Origin: an uncultured Lachnospiraceae bacterium
GTDB taxonomy: Bacteria > Bacillota > Clostridia > Lachnospirales > Lachnospiraceae
Length of the DNA stretch: 33,654 nucleotides
NCBI GenBank assembly: GCA_910588125.1
Contig: CAJUPI010000035.1
Location: forward strand, 1 to 33,654
Reading direction: 5' to 3'
Both the position numbers and the translations under genes were made by a program. Below the pieces are notes generated by a model that worked only from the letters and a program-made list of their open reading frames with translations, had not been told where the DNA came from and ran no database searches. Below, piece by piece: positions 16,727 to 24,715 of the stretch; position 1 is the stretch's first letter, and every line of letters begins with the position of its first letter.

Positions 16727-17776
16727 TTACTCTGCAACATCAATGGTAATCCAGTAACCATCCTCATACAAGCTTCCTGATATCCAGGCATCCTCATAGG
16801 TCCAGTCATATCCATCCTCATTTTCTATCTGCTCCGGCATCTCCCTACGGACGGCATCCGACCAGAATCCCTCCTCCAGATTCCATTCCTTCTCGATATA
16901 TTCCAAAATCCTCACGGTCAATTCTATCGCATCTTCCTTATCATGCATAGAAATCTCCACCGCATGCAAATCACCGGTTGCCGTGTCGCAATCAATATCT
17001 ACATAATCTCCATATATCACCTCGCCATTTGCTGCCAAAGTGAAATTAATATAAGAAGAGAAAAAGGAATTCACACATTCTCCGTTCTCGAGATAATATC
17101 CGATATTGTATGAATGTCTTCCAACCATACTCTGATCGTATCCCTGCTCGTTCAGCAACCGGCGAACCAATTCCTCCAGGCCGGATCCTTGAAGAACAAA
17201 ATGCCCGTCTCCCTTACATGCCTTTCCCGCATCTTTTACTTCCTCATCCGTCAATTCCCGGCTTTCATTCTCCCACCAGCTTGTCTCCTCCGGATTATCC
17301 GTCTCGTAATCCTCTTCTCCTTCCCATGAATGGAATTGTTCCTCATAGGAAGGCACATTATCTGCCACAGGCCAGGAAAGGAAATATCTTCCCGCCAGGT
17401 TCATTCCTGTTTTGAGCAGAGAGACGGCCAACACCACGCCCACAATCACGATAGCCGCCCATATCACTCCGTTTTCCTTTTTCTTATTTCCATATTCCTT
17501 TCTCAACCCATCTGCCTGGCCATTGCCATTCCCGCCTTGTAGAATCCAGCCAGCCGTAGCCGTTGCTTCGGGAGGCTCCTGAAAAGCCGCCTTCACGGTT
17601 TGATTCCCCGCTATTTTTCCATGATAACTACAGTTGCTCTCTTTTCGCGGGTGTCTCTCATTCAAATAATAGGTTACATCTCTTACAAGAGGATGCTTCA
17701 CCCAACTTTTACAATTCCTGCAATAGTGAGAATGCTTCATCACCTGATCACAAATCGGGCAAATCTTTTGTACCAT
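16727..17776 (-). CDS. Zinc-ribbon protein with a single membrane segment, function unknown
   Basis: I do not recognise this 349-residue protein beyond its domains. The N-terminus is a zinc ribbon with CPIC and CRNC (Cys6, Cys9, Cys19, Cys22). A variable linker follows, then one hydrophobic segment at about 104-121 (VIWAAIVIVGVVLAVSLL). The rest, residues 130-349, is an acidic, Tyr/Trp-rich domain, probably outside the cell, containing the Cys pair at 185 and 234 or so. It starts with AAGGAG seven bases ahead and has its own extended -10 promoter. It is next to, but not clearly part of, the methionine operon (69-base gap). No function is proposed. Confidence 0.75.
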   Translation of the reverse strand: MVQKICPICDQVMKHSHYCRNCKSWVKHPLVRDVTYYLNERHPRKESNCSYHGKIAGNQTVKAAFQEPPEATATAGWILQGGNGNGQADGLRKEYGNKKKENGVIWAAIVIVGVVLAVSLLKTGMNLAGRYFLSWPVADNVPSYEEQFHSWEGEEDYETDNPEETSWWENESRELTDEEVKDAGKACKGDGHFVLQGSGLEELVRRLLNEQGYDQSMVGRHSYNIGYYLENGECVNSFFSSYINFTLAANGEVIYGDYVDIDCDTATGDLHAVEISMHDKEDAIELTVRILEYIEKEWNLEEGFWSDAVRREMPEQIENEDGYDWTYEDAWISGSLYEDGYWITIDVAE

Positions 17777-17857
17777 ATCCGAACTCCTTCTTGTAATAAT
17801 TTCCCATACCGTTCTATATTTTTCATCAGGAAATCATTGCACTCTGTTTTCTTGTCG

Positions 17858-17866
17858 ATTATATCA
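17858..17866 (-). promoter_or_regulatory. Extended -10 promoter of the zinc-ribbon protein gene
   Basis: The minus strand reads TGATATAAT, a complete extended -10 identical to that before the Asp23 gene. No good -35 is seen. It would give a leader of about 75 bases. Confidence 0.5.
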
Positions 17867-17951
17867 TACTTCTTAAAATATTTCTATGTTGCCAAACAGC
17901 CAACTATATTGATATTTATTTAACAATATTCCTGTTTTTTTCATCTTTTCC

Positions 17952-17979
17952 TTGCATTTTCAAAATCTTATGGTAAGAT
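17952..17979 (+). promoter_or_regulatory. Weak candidate promoter of the EIIC gene
   Basis: TTGCAT (17952-17957) and TAAGAT (17974-17979) are 16 bases apart. Each matches the sigma-A consensus at four of six positions. It lies about 135 bases ahead of the gene and upstream of the palindrome. Confidence 0.35.
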
Positions 17980-18034
17980 AACAAGCAACTGCTTTGATTT
18001 GGGACGTCAAATGTGTGCCTTTTTCCCGCCCCGT

Positions 18035-18056
18035 TATGTTGTCATCTGATAACATA
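18035..18056 (+). promoter_or_regulatory. Operator-like 22-bp palindrome before the EIIC gene
   Basis: Arms TATGTTGTCA and TGATAACATA, with a two-base centre, are complementary at nine of ten positions. The site is 58 bases upstream of the start codon and downstream of the candidate promoter, so a bound repressor could block transcription. No regulator gene lies next to it. Confidence 0.45.
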
Positions 18057-18114
18057 GCGATACCACTTTCCGGCCCTATGCCAGAAAGTAATCATTCAAA
18101 AAGGAGAAACTATT

Positions 18115-19149
18115 ATGGCACACTCTACAGTAAAAGAATTTTTGAAAAAAAAGGATGTTAACATTACCATCAAAACCTATCTCATTGACGCGCTGGGCGC
18201 CATGGCTTTCGGTCTGTTCGCCTCCCTGCTCATCGGCACTATCTTTGGCACTCTGGGAGAAAAAATCCAGATTCCCATGTATCGCACAATGTTTAATACC
18301 ATTGCAGAATATTGTAAAAGCGCCACCGGCGCTGCTCTTGGAGTATCCATTGCTTATGCGCTGCATGCCCCTCAGCTGGTACTTTTTTCTGCCGCCACCG
18401 TCGGCATTGCCGGCAATGCCTTAGGCGGACCGGTAGGCGCTCTCGTCTCCACTGTCATTGCCACAGAACTCGGCAAACTGATTTCTAAGGAAACTCGTAT
18501 CGATATTCTGGTAACCCCTGGCGTTACCATCATCTCCGGCGTGCTGATGGCACAATTTGTCGGCCCCGGTGTGTCGGCTTTCATGACAGCTTTCGGCAAT
18601 CTGGTAAAAACCGCTACCGAGATGCAGCCCTTTTTTATGGGAATCCTGGTCTCCGCTTTGATTGGTATCGCCCTGACCCTGCCTATCAGCAGTGCTGCCA
18701 TCTGTATCATGTTAAGTCTTGACGGCCTGGCCGGGGGCGCCGCCACTGCCGGCTGCTGCGCTCAGATGATCGGTTTTGCCGTCTTAAGCTTCCGCGAAAA
18801 CGGGGCCGGCGGCCTGCTTGCTCAGGGACTGGGCACTTCCATGCTACAGATGGGCAATATTGTCAAAAACCCCCGCATCTGGATTCCTCCTACCCTCGCC
18901 TCCATGATCACCGGCCCTATCGCCACCTGTGTTTTCCGCATGGAGAATATCCCTGCCGGAGCCGGTATGGGTACCTGCGGCATGGTCGGCCCCATCGGTG
19001 TCTATACCGCTATGGGTGACGGTACTGCCATGTGGCTGAGCATCCTCCTGATCTGCTTTGTTCTGCCCGCTGTTCTGACTTGGATATTCGGAGAGATTCT
19101 CCGGAAAATAAAATGGATCCATCCGGGAGATCTCAAACTGGATTTGTAA
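18115..19149 (+). CDS. PTS EIIC-type membrane permease, stand-alone (PTS_EIIC_2 family)
   Basis: The 344-residue integral membrane protein has about nine hydrophobic helices and many Gly/Ala-rich turns. Conserved stretches include GIAGNALGGPVGALVSTVIA, SALIGIALTLPISSAAICIM and GAGMGTCGMVGPIGVY. These fit the PTS_EIIC_2 family, EIIC-like proteins often encoded alone without EIIA or EIIB, as here. The transported substrate is unknown, and it is not certain that members of this family use phosphoenolpyruvate. The start has AAAAAGGAG nine bases ahead. It is monocistronic, bounded by a terminator at 19217-19266. Confidence 0.8.
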   Translation: MAHSTVKEFLKKKDVNITIKTYLIDALGAMAFGLFASLLIGTIFGTLGEKIQIPMYRTMFNTIAEYCKSATGAALGVSIAYALHAPQLVLFSAATVGIAGNALGGPVGALVSTVIATELGKLISKETRIDILVTPGVTIISGVLMAQFVGPGVSAFMTAFGNLVKTATEMQPFFMGILVSALIGIALTLPISSAAICIMLSLDGLAGGAATAGCCAQMIGFAVLSFRENGAGGLLAQGLGTSMLQMGNIVKNPRIWIPPTLASMITGPIATCVFRMENIPAGAGMGTCGMVGPIGVYTAMGDGTAMWLSILLICFVLPAVLTWIFGEILRKIKWIHPGDLKLDL

Positions 19150-19154
19150 GTCCC

Positions 19155-19172
19155 GCCGCTGCCCTCAGCGGC
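19155..19172 (+). terminator. Short GC stem-loop just after the EIIC gene
   Basis: GCCGCTG and CAGCGGC, seven perfect pairs, enclose the four-base loop CCCT. It lacks a following T run, so it may stabilise the mRNA end or only assist the larger terminator 45 bases later. Confidence 0.4.
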
Positions 19173-19216
19173 ACCAAGCCTTGTATCCTTGTCCCACTGA
19201 AAATAATTCTAAAACA

Positions 19217-19266
19217 AGCAGCCGTGAAACCTGGCCGGCTTTTCCTGCCTGGCTTTCACAGCTGCT
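19217..19266 (+). terminator. Intrinsic terminator of the EIIC gene
   Basis: AGCAGC-C-GTGAAA pairs with TTTCAC-A-GCTGCT, with inner GC pairing (GGCCGG and GCCTGG) in the loop, followed by CATTTTAT. It lies 68 bases after the stop codon and before the repeat element. Confidence 0.6.
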
Positions 19267-19295
19267 CATTTTATCAAAACACACTATCTTGTTTC

Positions 19296-19605
19296 CAATG
19301 TCATTAAGTTTATCTCTGAGAATATTCAGCCGTGGAACAAGGAGCGGGAAGCAGCGGGAAATGGTCTGCTGCTTTTGACTGTGCAGGGATTTAGAAGTCC
19401 TTAAATCCCTGAGTTTTGCGTGGAAACGAAAATCCACTCTGTCTGAGCGAAGCGAGTTTGGGGATTTTCGTTTCGCTTTGCGCAAAAATCAGGGATTTTA
19501 GGAATTCTTGATCCCGAAACCGGAAAAAGCGGCCGACCATTTTCCGCCGCTTCCCGCTCCTTGTTCCATGGCGTACCTTCTGAAAAAATTAACGAAATGA
19601 CATTA
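19296..19605 (+). repeat. Complete 310-bp foldback repeat (MITE-like)
   Basis: This is the only complete copy in the window. Its ends are CAATGTCATTAAG and, inverted, AATGACATT. Internal arms extend this: GGAACAAGGAGCGGGAAG on the left pairs with CTTCCCGCTCCTTGTTCC on the right. Two nested perfect stems lie in the core: CAGGGATTT/AAATCCCTG (19384-19411) and GAAACGAAAATCC/GGATTTTCGTTTC (19423-19474). It has no transposase or other coding frame. No target duplication is recognisable around it. It lies between the EIIC terminator and the glucosidase promoter. Halves, a miniature copy and a remnant occur elsewhere in the window. Confidence 0.9.
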
Positions 19606-19697
19606 GCCCCCTGCTCCCGCTGCCTGTATTCTCATGGATTGGATTTCGAGCCTTTTCCCTCTTAATTTTGGATAGATATATTATAATATTTTTGTAC

Positions 19698-19777
19698 GTT
19701 TTAATGGTTATGCGTAAAACTATTGACACAGGCAACGGCCTGTGTTATTTATTTTATATAAGTTTAGCGCAAAACGT
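19698..19777 (+). promoter_or_regulatory. Repeated AAAACG motifs, possible operators of the glucosidase operon
   Basis: Three related motifs surround the promoter: ACGTTTTA (inverted, 19696-19703), GCGTAAAAC (19712-19720) and GCGCAAAACGT (19767-19777). The first two also form the inverted repeat GTTTTA/TAAAAC. LacI-family operators often contain a central ACGT or CG with flanking A/T, so these are candidate sites for a sugar-responsive repressor; none is encoded here. Confidence 0.35.
19723..19751 (+). promoter_or_regulatory. Promoter of the glucosidase/ABC operon with overlapping inverted repeat
   Basis: A perfect -35, TTGACA (19723-19728), is followed after 17 bases by TATTTA, a poor -10. 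Inverted arms ACACAGGC and GCCTGTGT (19726-19745) fill the spacer. A weak -10 with an overlapping palindrome is the pattern expected of a regulated promoter, possibly an activator or MerR-like site. The mRNA would start near 19758, about 54 bases ahead of the gene. Confidence 0.5.
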
Positions 19778-19811
19778 ATATAGAGCCATGTAGCAAGGAG
19801 GGATATCAATC

Positions 19812-21500
19812 ATGAAACAAGATTGGTGGAGGAACGCAGTTGTCTATCAAATTTATCCCCGTAGTTTTATGGATTCCAACGGGGACGGGATCGGAGATCT
19901 CGGCGGGATTACGCAAAAGCTTGATTATCTGCAGGAGCTGGGTATTGATGTGATTTGGCTTTCGCCGGTATATCGTTCCCCAAATGTAGATAATGGCTAC
20001 GACATCTCGGATTATCAGGATATTATGGAGGAGTTCGGCACCATGGATGATTTTGACCGGATGCTGGAAAAAGCACATTCTCTGGGAATTAAAATCATGA
20101 TGGATCTGGTCGTCAACCATACATCCAATCAACATTCCTGGTTTGTGGAAAGCAGAAAATCCGCCGATGATAAAAATCCTTACCGGGATTATTATATCTG
20201 GAGGGACGGACAGGAAAACGGCGCGCCGCCTAACAACTGGGGGGCATCCTTCAGCGGAAGCGCCTGGACATATGACGAATCACGTGGCCAATATTACCTC
20301 CATCTGTTTGCGCCAGAGCAGCCGGATCTTAACTGGGAAAACCAGTCTGTCCGTGAGAAGGTTTTCGAAATGATGGACTGGTGGTGCAAAAAAGGAATCG
20401 ATGGCTTCCGTCTGGATGTGATCAGCATGATATCAAAGGTTCCCGGACTCCCTGACGGAGAAAAGGGCGAGGGGCTGTATGGCAACGGCGAACCCTTCTA
20501 TCAGAATGGTCCCAGAGTCCATGAATATCTGCGTGAAATGAATCAAAAAGTACTGTCCCGCTATCCACTGATTACCGTAGGGGAAACGCCTGGCGCTTCC
20601 GTGGAGGACGCCGTGTTCTACGCCGGAAACGATACCCACGAGCTAAATATGATTTTTCAGTTCGAGCATGTTGGCGGCGATCCCGGACAGCCCGGGCGGT
20701 ATGGCAAATGGGATCAGAAAAAAATGCCGCTTTCCACCTGGAAACAGATTCTTTCCAAATGGCAGACCGGACTGGAAGGAAAGGGCTGGAACAGCCTTTA
20801 TCTGTCCAATCACGACCAGCCAAGGGCTGTCTCGCGCTTCGGCAATGACACTCCTCAATACCGCGTTCTCTCCGCAAAAATGCTGGCAACCTGCCTCCAC
20901 ATGATGAAGGGAACCCCTTACATCTATCAGGGTGAGGAATTGGGAATGACAAATGCATATTTTGATTCTCTCGAGGATTATCGTGATATTGAATCCTTAA
21001 ATGCCTATAAAGAGATCACCGAAAGCTTCGGAGAAACGCCGGAAACCGTACTGGGATATCTCAAAAAAATCGGAAGGGATAACGCCAGGACGCCAATGCA
21101 GTGGGATGACAGTACCCATGCCGGATTTACTACCAAGACACCCTGGATCCCGGTCAATCCCAATTATAAGGAAATCCATGCACAGCAGCAGCTTCACGAT
21201 CCGGATTCTGTTTTTCATTATTACAGGCAATTGATCTCGCTCCGCCACACCATGGATATCATTGTCTACGGAACCTACGAGCTGTTGGAGCCGGAAAGTG
21301 AAGAATTGTTCTTGTATACAAGAACCCTGGGCGCTGAAAAGCTTTTTGTGCTCTGCAATTTCACCGACAAGGAGCTTCCTGTACCGGCTGGTGTATCCAG
21401 AGATATCCATGCAAAAACCCGCTTGCTGATCAGTAACTACCAAAAGCGTCAGGACGGAACCTTACGTCCATATGAGGCATCCGTCTACCATTTCATATAA
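19812..21500 (+). CDS. GH13 glucosidase, likely oligo-1,6-glucosidase (GH13_31 type)
   Basis: The 562-residue enzyme has the full GH13 barrel. Catalytic residues are Asp202 (GFRLDVI), Glu258 (VGETPG) and Asp335 (SNHDQPR), with the calcium/substrate loop DSNGDGIGD (21-29). Val203 directly after the nucleophile is the residue found in alpha-1,6-acting members such as Bacillus oligo-1,6-glucosidase; alpha-1,4 enzymes usually carry Ala or Thr there. It has no signal peptide, so it acts in the cytosol on imported isomalto-oligosaccharides or similar. AAGGAGG precedes the start. It is the first gene of an operon with a sugar ABC transporter (15-base gap). Confidence 0.93.
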   Translation: MKQDWWRNAVVYQIYPRSFMDSNGDGIGDLGGITQKLDYLQELGIDVIWLSPVYRSPNVDNGYDISDYQDIMEEFGTMDDFDRMLEKAHSLGIKIMMDLVVNHTSNQHSWFVESRKSADDKNPYRDYYIWRDGQENGAPPNNWGASFSGSAWTYDESRGQYYLHLFAPEQPDLNWENQSVREKVFEMMDWWCKKGIDGFRLDVISMISKVPGLPDGEKGEGLYGNGEPFYQNGPRVHEYLREMNQKVLSRYPLITVGETPGASVEDAVFYAGNDTHELNMIFQFEHVGGDPGQPGRYGKWDQKKMPLSTWKQILSKWQTGLEGKGWNSLYLSNHDQPRAVSRFGNDTPQYRVLSAKMLATCLHMMKGTPYIYQGEELGMTNAYFDSLEDYRDIESLNAYKEITESFGETPETVLGYLKKIGRDNARTPMQWDDSTHAGFTTKTPWIPVNPNYKEIHAQQQLHDPDSVFHYYRQLISLRHTMDIIVYGTYELLEPESEELFLYTRTLGAEKLFVLCNFTDKELPVPAGVSRDIHAKTRLLISNYQKRQDGTLRPYEASVYHFI

Positions 21501-21515
21501 AATGGAGGAACAAGG

Positions 21516-22802
21516 ATGAAGAACAAAACAAAATGGTTAAGCTTTTGTCTTGTGGGAATGATGTTGCCCGGCGTCCTGCTGTCCGGATGCAGCCGCAGCA
21601 CATCCCATGACGGGAAGATTGAAATTGAGCTGGTTCAGTATAAGCCTGAAGCAGTCGCGATATTTGAACATCTGGAAGAAGAGTTCAACCGCACACACGA
21701 TAATATTCACCTCACCATAGAATCGCCCAACGATGCCATGACTATTCTGAAAACACGGTTTATCCGTGAAGATTATCCCGATATTATCGGAATCGGTGGT
21801 GAAATTAATTATTCCTATTTTGTTCAGGCCGATATCCTGGAGGATATTTCTGATTATCCTGGCCTGGCCTTGATCCAGCCTGCCTATATGGACATCCTGG
21901 AAGGACTAAAATTCGTTCCCACAGAAGGGACTTATGGCGTACCTTACGTTGCGAATGCTGCCGGCGTTTTATATAACCGCACCATGTTCCGGGAACATGG
22001 TTGGGAAATTCCGAATACCTGGGATGAATTCATTGCTCTTTGTGATGAAATCCAAGCTGCCGGTATACAACCTCTGTACTTTGGCTTTAAAGATACCTGG
22101 ACTTGTCTGGCTCCATGGAATGCGCTTGCCGTAGGACTGGCGCCGGCAGATATTTGCCGGCAAGTCAACCGGGGGGAAACGAACTTTACCGATAACTACC
22201 GGGAAATCGCGGAAAAGCTGCTGCAGCTTTTGCCGTATGGCGAAGACGGACCATTTGCCTACAGCTACAATGATGCCTGTACCGCATTTGCCAATGGACA
22301 GTCCGCTATGTTTACCATCGGCAGCTATGCCGTACCCCAGATCAAATCCGTCAATCCGGATATGGACATCGACTCTTTCGTTATGCCGGCAAATAATTAG
22401 GCTGAGAAAAACATTCTCAACTCCGGCGTGGATTTGCAGTTCTGCCTCACACGCTCCTGCAAGAATAAAGACGCGGCATATGAAGTTCTGGACTTTCTGC
22501 TTGAACATGATAATGTCCAGGCTTATCTGGATAACCAGAATGCGGTTCCCTGTAAAAATGAAAGTTTTGAGCTGGCGCCGATCCTGGATGGCATGAAATC
22601 ATTTATTGAAGAAGGAAAAATGGCGGACTATCAGGATCATTACTATCCCTCCGAGATGGCGGTGGACGCTCAGATTCAGACCTTCCTGATCCAACAGGAC
22701 ACCGATGCTTTCCTGGAGAAATTTGATAAGGACTGGCTGCGCTACAACCGTGATATTATCCGGCTGGTAGAAGATTACCAGAAACAGAACGGCTCAAATT
22801 AA
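21516..22802 (+). pseudogene. Sugar ABC transporter substrate-binding lipoprotein, interrupted by in-frame TAG
   Basis: The frame encodes a family 1 extracellular solute-binding protein of 428 positions. It has a signal peptide with lipobox LLSGC (Cys25), the two-lobed SBP body (VPYVANAAGVLYNRTMFREHG, then NTWDEFIALCDEIQ and CTAFANGQSAMFTIGSYAVP) and a complete C-terminus ending in LVEDYQKQNGSN. A TAG codon at 22398-22400, position 295, interrupts it after SFVMPANN. The same frame continues with AEKNILNSGVDLQFCL and 133 codons in all with no further stop. No frameshift is needed. Translation stopping there would lose the last third, including part of the ligand hinge. TAG is a genuine stop in spoIIIAE and spoIIIAC, so a nonsense mutation or a base-calling error is more likely than recoding. 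It is the second gene of the operon; permeases follow. Confidence 0.85.
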
Positions 22803-22820
22803 AGAAAGGAGAGATTTGTG

Positions 22821-23687
22821 ATGAAAAAGGCAAATGACAGGGAACGGACATATCTGCTCATGACGCTTCCGATTCTGGCATTATTCTTCTGTTTTAATAC
22901 CCTTCCGCTGATCAAGGGTTTCTTGTACAGCTTTACCAATTTCAAGGGCTTCGGTTCCTATGACTGGGTGGGCCTGCGCAATTATATCGATCTGTTCCAG
23001 GATGCCCGCGTAGGCAAGTCCTATCTTTTTACCATCAAGCTGGCGGTTGTCTCAACTGTCGTAGTCAATGTTTTAAGCCTGCTTCTGGCGTTGGGCTTAA
23101 ACAGCCGGATCAAATTTAAGAGCGCATTGAGAGGGATGTATTTTATCCCCAATATTCTTGGCGCCCTGGTTGTCGGCTATATTTTCAGCTATTTTTTCAC
23201 CTACATCCTTCCGGCGATCTCAGGGATGCTTGGCGGCCCGGAAACCAGTATGCTGGCCAGCACACGATGGGCATGGGTGGCAATCGTTACGGTCTGTGCC
23301 TGGCAGTCCGTCGCCATGAATACGATTATCTATATCTCTGGTATCCAGACAGTTCCGGAGGACGTATATGAGGCCGGCTCTATCGATGGCGCAACTGGCT
23401 GGTATAAATTTAAAGCTCTGACCTTCCCTCTGATCCTGCCGTTTTTCAGCATCAATATGGTTTTATGTATGAAAAACTTTCTGATGGTGTTTGATCAGAT
23501 CATGGCATTGACCAAAGGCGGCCCGGCACAAAGCACAGAATCCATTTCCTATCTGATTTACAACAATGGAATGTCCGGCGGACAGTTCGGTTTCCAAAGC
23601 GCAAATGCCGTTGTATTTTTCGTTTTGATTGTTATCCTTTCCGTAGCGCAGATGACATTTTCCGGGAAAAAGGAGGAACAGTTGTAA
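22821..23687 (+). CDS. Sugar ABC transporter permease, MalF/UgpA type
   Basis: The 288-residue inner-membrane protein has six hydrophobic segments. The permease EAA loop is visible as YEAGSIDGATGWYKFKALTF (about residues 183-202), which docks on the ATPase. It forms a heterodimer with the next gene. The ATG at 22821 has AAGGAG nine bases ahead; a GTG directly before it is an alternative. It follows the interrupted binding protein by 18 bases and overlaps the second permease by one base. Confidence 0.93.
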   Translation: MKKANDRERTYLLMTLPILALFFCFNTLPLIKGFLYSFTNFKGFGSYDWVGLRNYIDLFQDARVGKSYLFTIKLAVVSTVVVNVLSLLLALGLNSRIKFKSALRGMYFIPNILGALVVGYIFSYFFTYILPAISGMLGGPETSMLASTRWAWVAIVTVCAWQSVAMNTIIYISGIQTVPEDVYEAGSIDGATGWYKFKALTFPLILPFFSINMVLCMKNFLMVFDQIMALTKGGPAQSTESISYLIYNNGMSGGQFGFQSANAVVFFVLIVILSVAQMTFSGKKEEQL

Positions 23688-24532
23688 TGAAAGAGAAAAA
23701 AGTATCTCAGCGGGTCAACTGGCCAATCACGATTCTTTTGAGTCTTGGACTGATCACGATATTATTTCCGTTATATATGGCTGTTGTAATCGCGTTTAAA
23801 GACCCCAGCGAAATGACCAACAGTATCTCTGGCATCTTGTCTCTGCCTCAAAAATGGAGCCTGCAAAATTTTTCCGAGGCAATACGGGTCACAGATTTCT
23901 GGCGCTCTTTGTTCAACAGCTTTTTGATCACGATCATCAACCTGGTATGTTCCATCCTGCTGCATTCCATGATTGGTTATGCCGTGGGGAGAAATAAAGC
24001 ACATAGTAAATTTTATAATCTGGTCTACTTATATATTGTCAGTGGTATGTTTGTACCATTTGCCATCCTGATGATGCCTCTGGTAAAACAGACTGCCCAG
24101 CTGGGAATCGCCAATGCTATCGGTGTCATCGTGTGCTATGTGGTATTCTATATGCCGATGAACCTGCTTTTGTATTCCGGATATCTGGTGAATATCCCGG
24201 TCGCCCTGGAAGAAGCAGCACGGGTGGACGGTGCATCAGCCTTTAGAACTTACTGGAGCATTATTTTTCCCATCATGCGGCCCATGCATGCAACGGTCGC
24301 AGTATTAACGGCACTGGGAACCTGGAATGATGTGATGACGCCGCTGGTAATCATGTCCGGAACGGGCATGAACACTCTTCCGCTGGCACAGATGACATTC
24401 CAGACGCAGTTTGGCACCAATTATAATCTGGCATTCGCTTCATATCTGCTGGCATTGATTCCGATCCTGGTCTTCTATCTGATCTGCCAGAAGCAGATTC
24501 TGAATGGGGTTGTGAACGGGGCGGTGAAGTAA
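23687..24532 (+). CDS. Sugar ABC transporter permease, MalG/UgpE type
   Basis: The 281-residue protein has six membrane helices and the EAA motif EEAARVDGASAFRTYWSIIF (about residues 180-199). The C-terminal CQKQILNGVVNGAVK is typical of MalG-type permeases. Its ATG overlaps the stop of the first permease (TAATG). No ATPase gene follows; in Firmicutes such transporters often share one MsmK/MalK-type ATPase encoded elsewhere. The operon ends in the repeat copy at 24558-24657. Confidence 0.93.
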   Translation: MKEKKVSQRVNWPITILLSLGLITILFPLYMAVVIAFKDPSEMTNSISGILSLPQKWSLQNFSEAIRVTDFWRSLFNSFLITIINLVCSILLHSMIGYAVGRNKAHSKFYNLVYLYIVSGMFVPFAILMMPLVKQTAQLGIANAIGVIVCYVVFYMPMNLLLYSGYLVNIPVALEEAARVDGASAFRTYWSIIFPIMRPMHATVAVLTALGTWNDVMTPLVIMSGTGMNTLPLAQMTFQTQFGTNYNLAFASYLLALIPILVFYLICQKQILNGVVNGAVK

Positions 24533-24557
24533 AAGAGGTATGCTTTGGTACGCCTGG

Positions 24558-24657
24558 AATCTTGATCCCGAAACCGGAAAAAGCGGCCGACCATTTCCGG
24601 CCGCTTCCCGCTCCTTGTTCCATGGCGTACCTTCCCCCAATTAACTTAATGACATTG
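24558..24657 (+). repeat. Right-half copy of the foldback repeat, probable bidirectional terminator
   Basis: From GAATCTTGATCCCG onward this matches the right half of the complete copy and ends in AACTTAATGACATTG. The left half is missing, apart from GGTACGCCTGGAA just before it, which resembles an end arm. AGCGGCCG and CGGCCGCT form a strong stem (24578-24605 region). It lies between two converging genes, so it could stop transcription from both sides. Confidence 0.8.
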
Positions 24658-24715
24658 GGCTTATGGGATTTCCTCATAGTTCCTCTGGCAGTTTTATGGG
24701 GCGGTTCTGAAGGGG

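Larger units (their letters stand above)
17777..18114. other. 338-base divergent intergenic region
   Basis: No gene is visible here. The left side carries the minus-strand extended -10 promoter (17858). The middle is AT-rich with a candidate plus-strand promoter (17952-17979). The right side has the 22-bp palindrome at 18035-18056, just before the ribosome site AAAAAGGAG of the EIIC gene. Confidence 0.7.

Noticed and set aside
18115..19122. Minus-strand frames inside the EIIC gene
   Set aside because: They are shadows of a well-supported membrane protein and show biased, low-complexity composition.
22398..22802. General TAG recoding (for example pyrrolysine) across the genome
   Set aside because: spoIIIAE and spoIIIAC both end in TAG at their expected lengths, so TAG acts as a stop; no Pyl enzymes are visible.
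22401..22802. Frameshift in the sugar-binding protein gene
   Set aside because: Both parts are in the same frame; only a single stop codon interrupts them.
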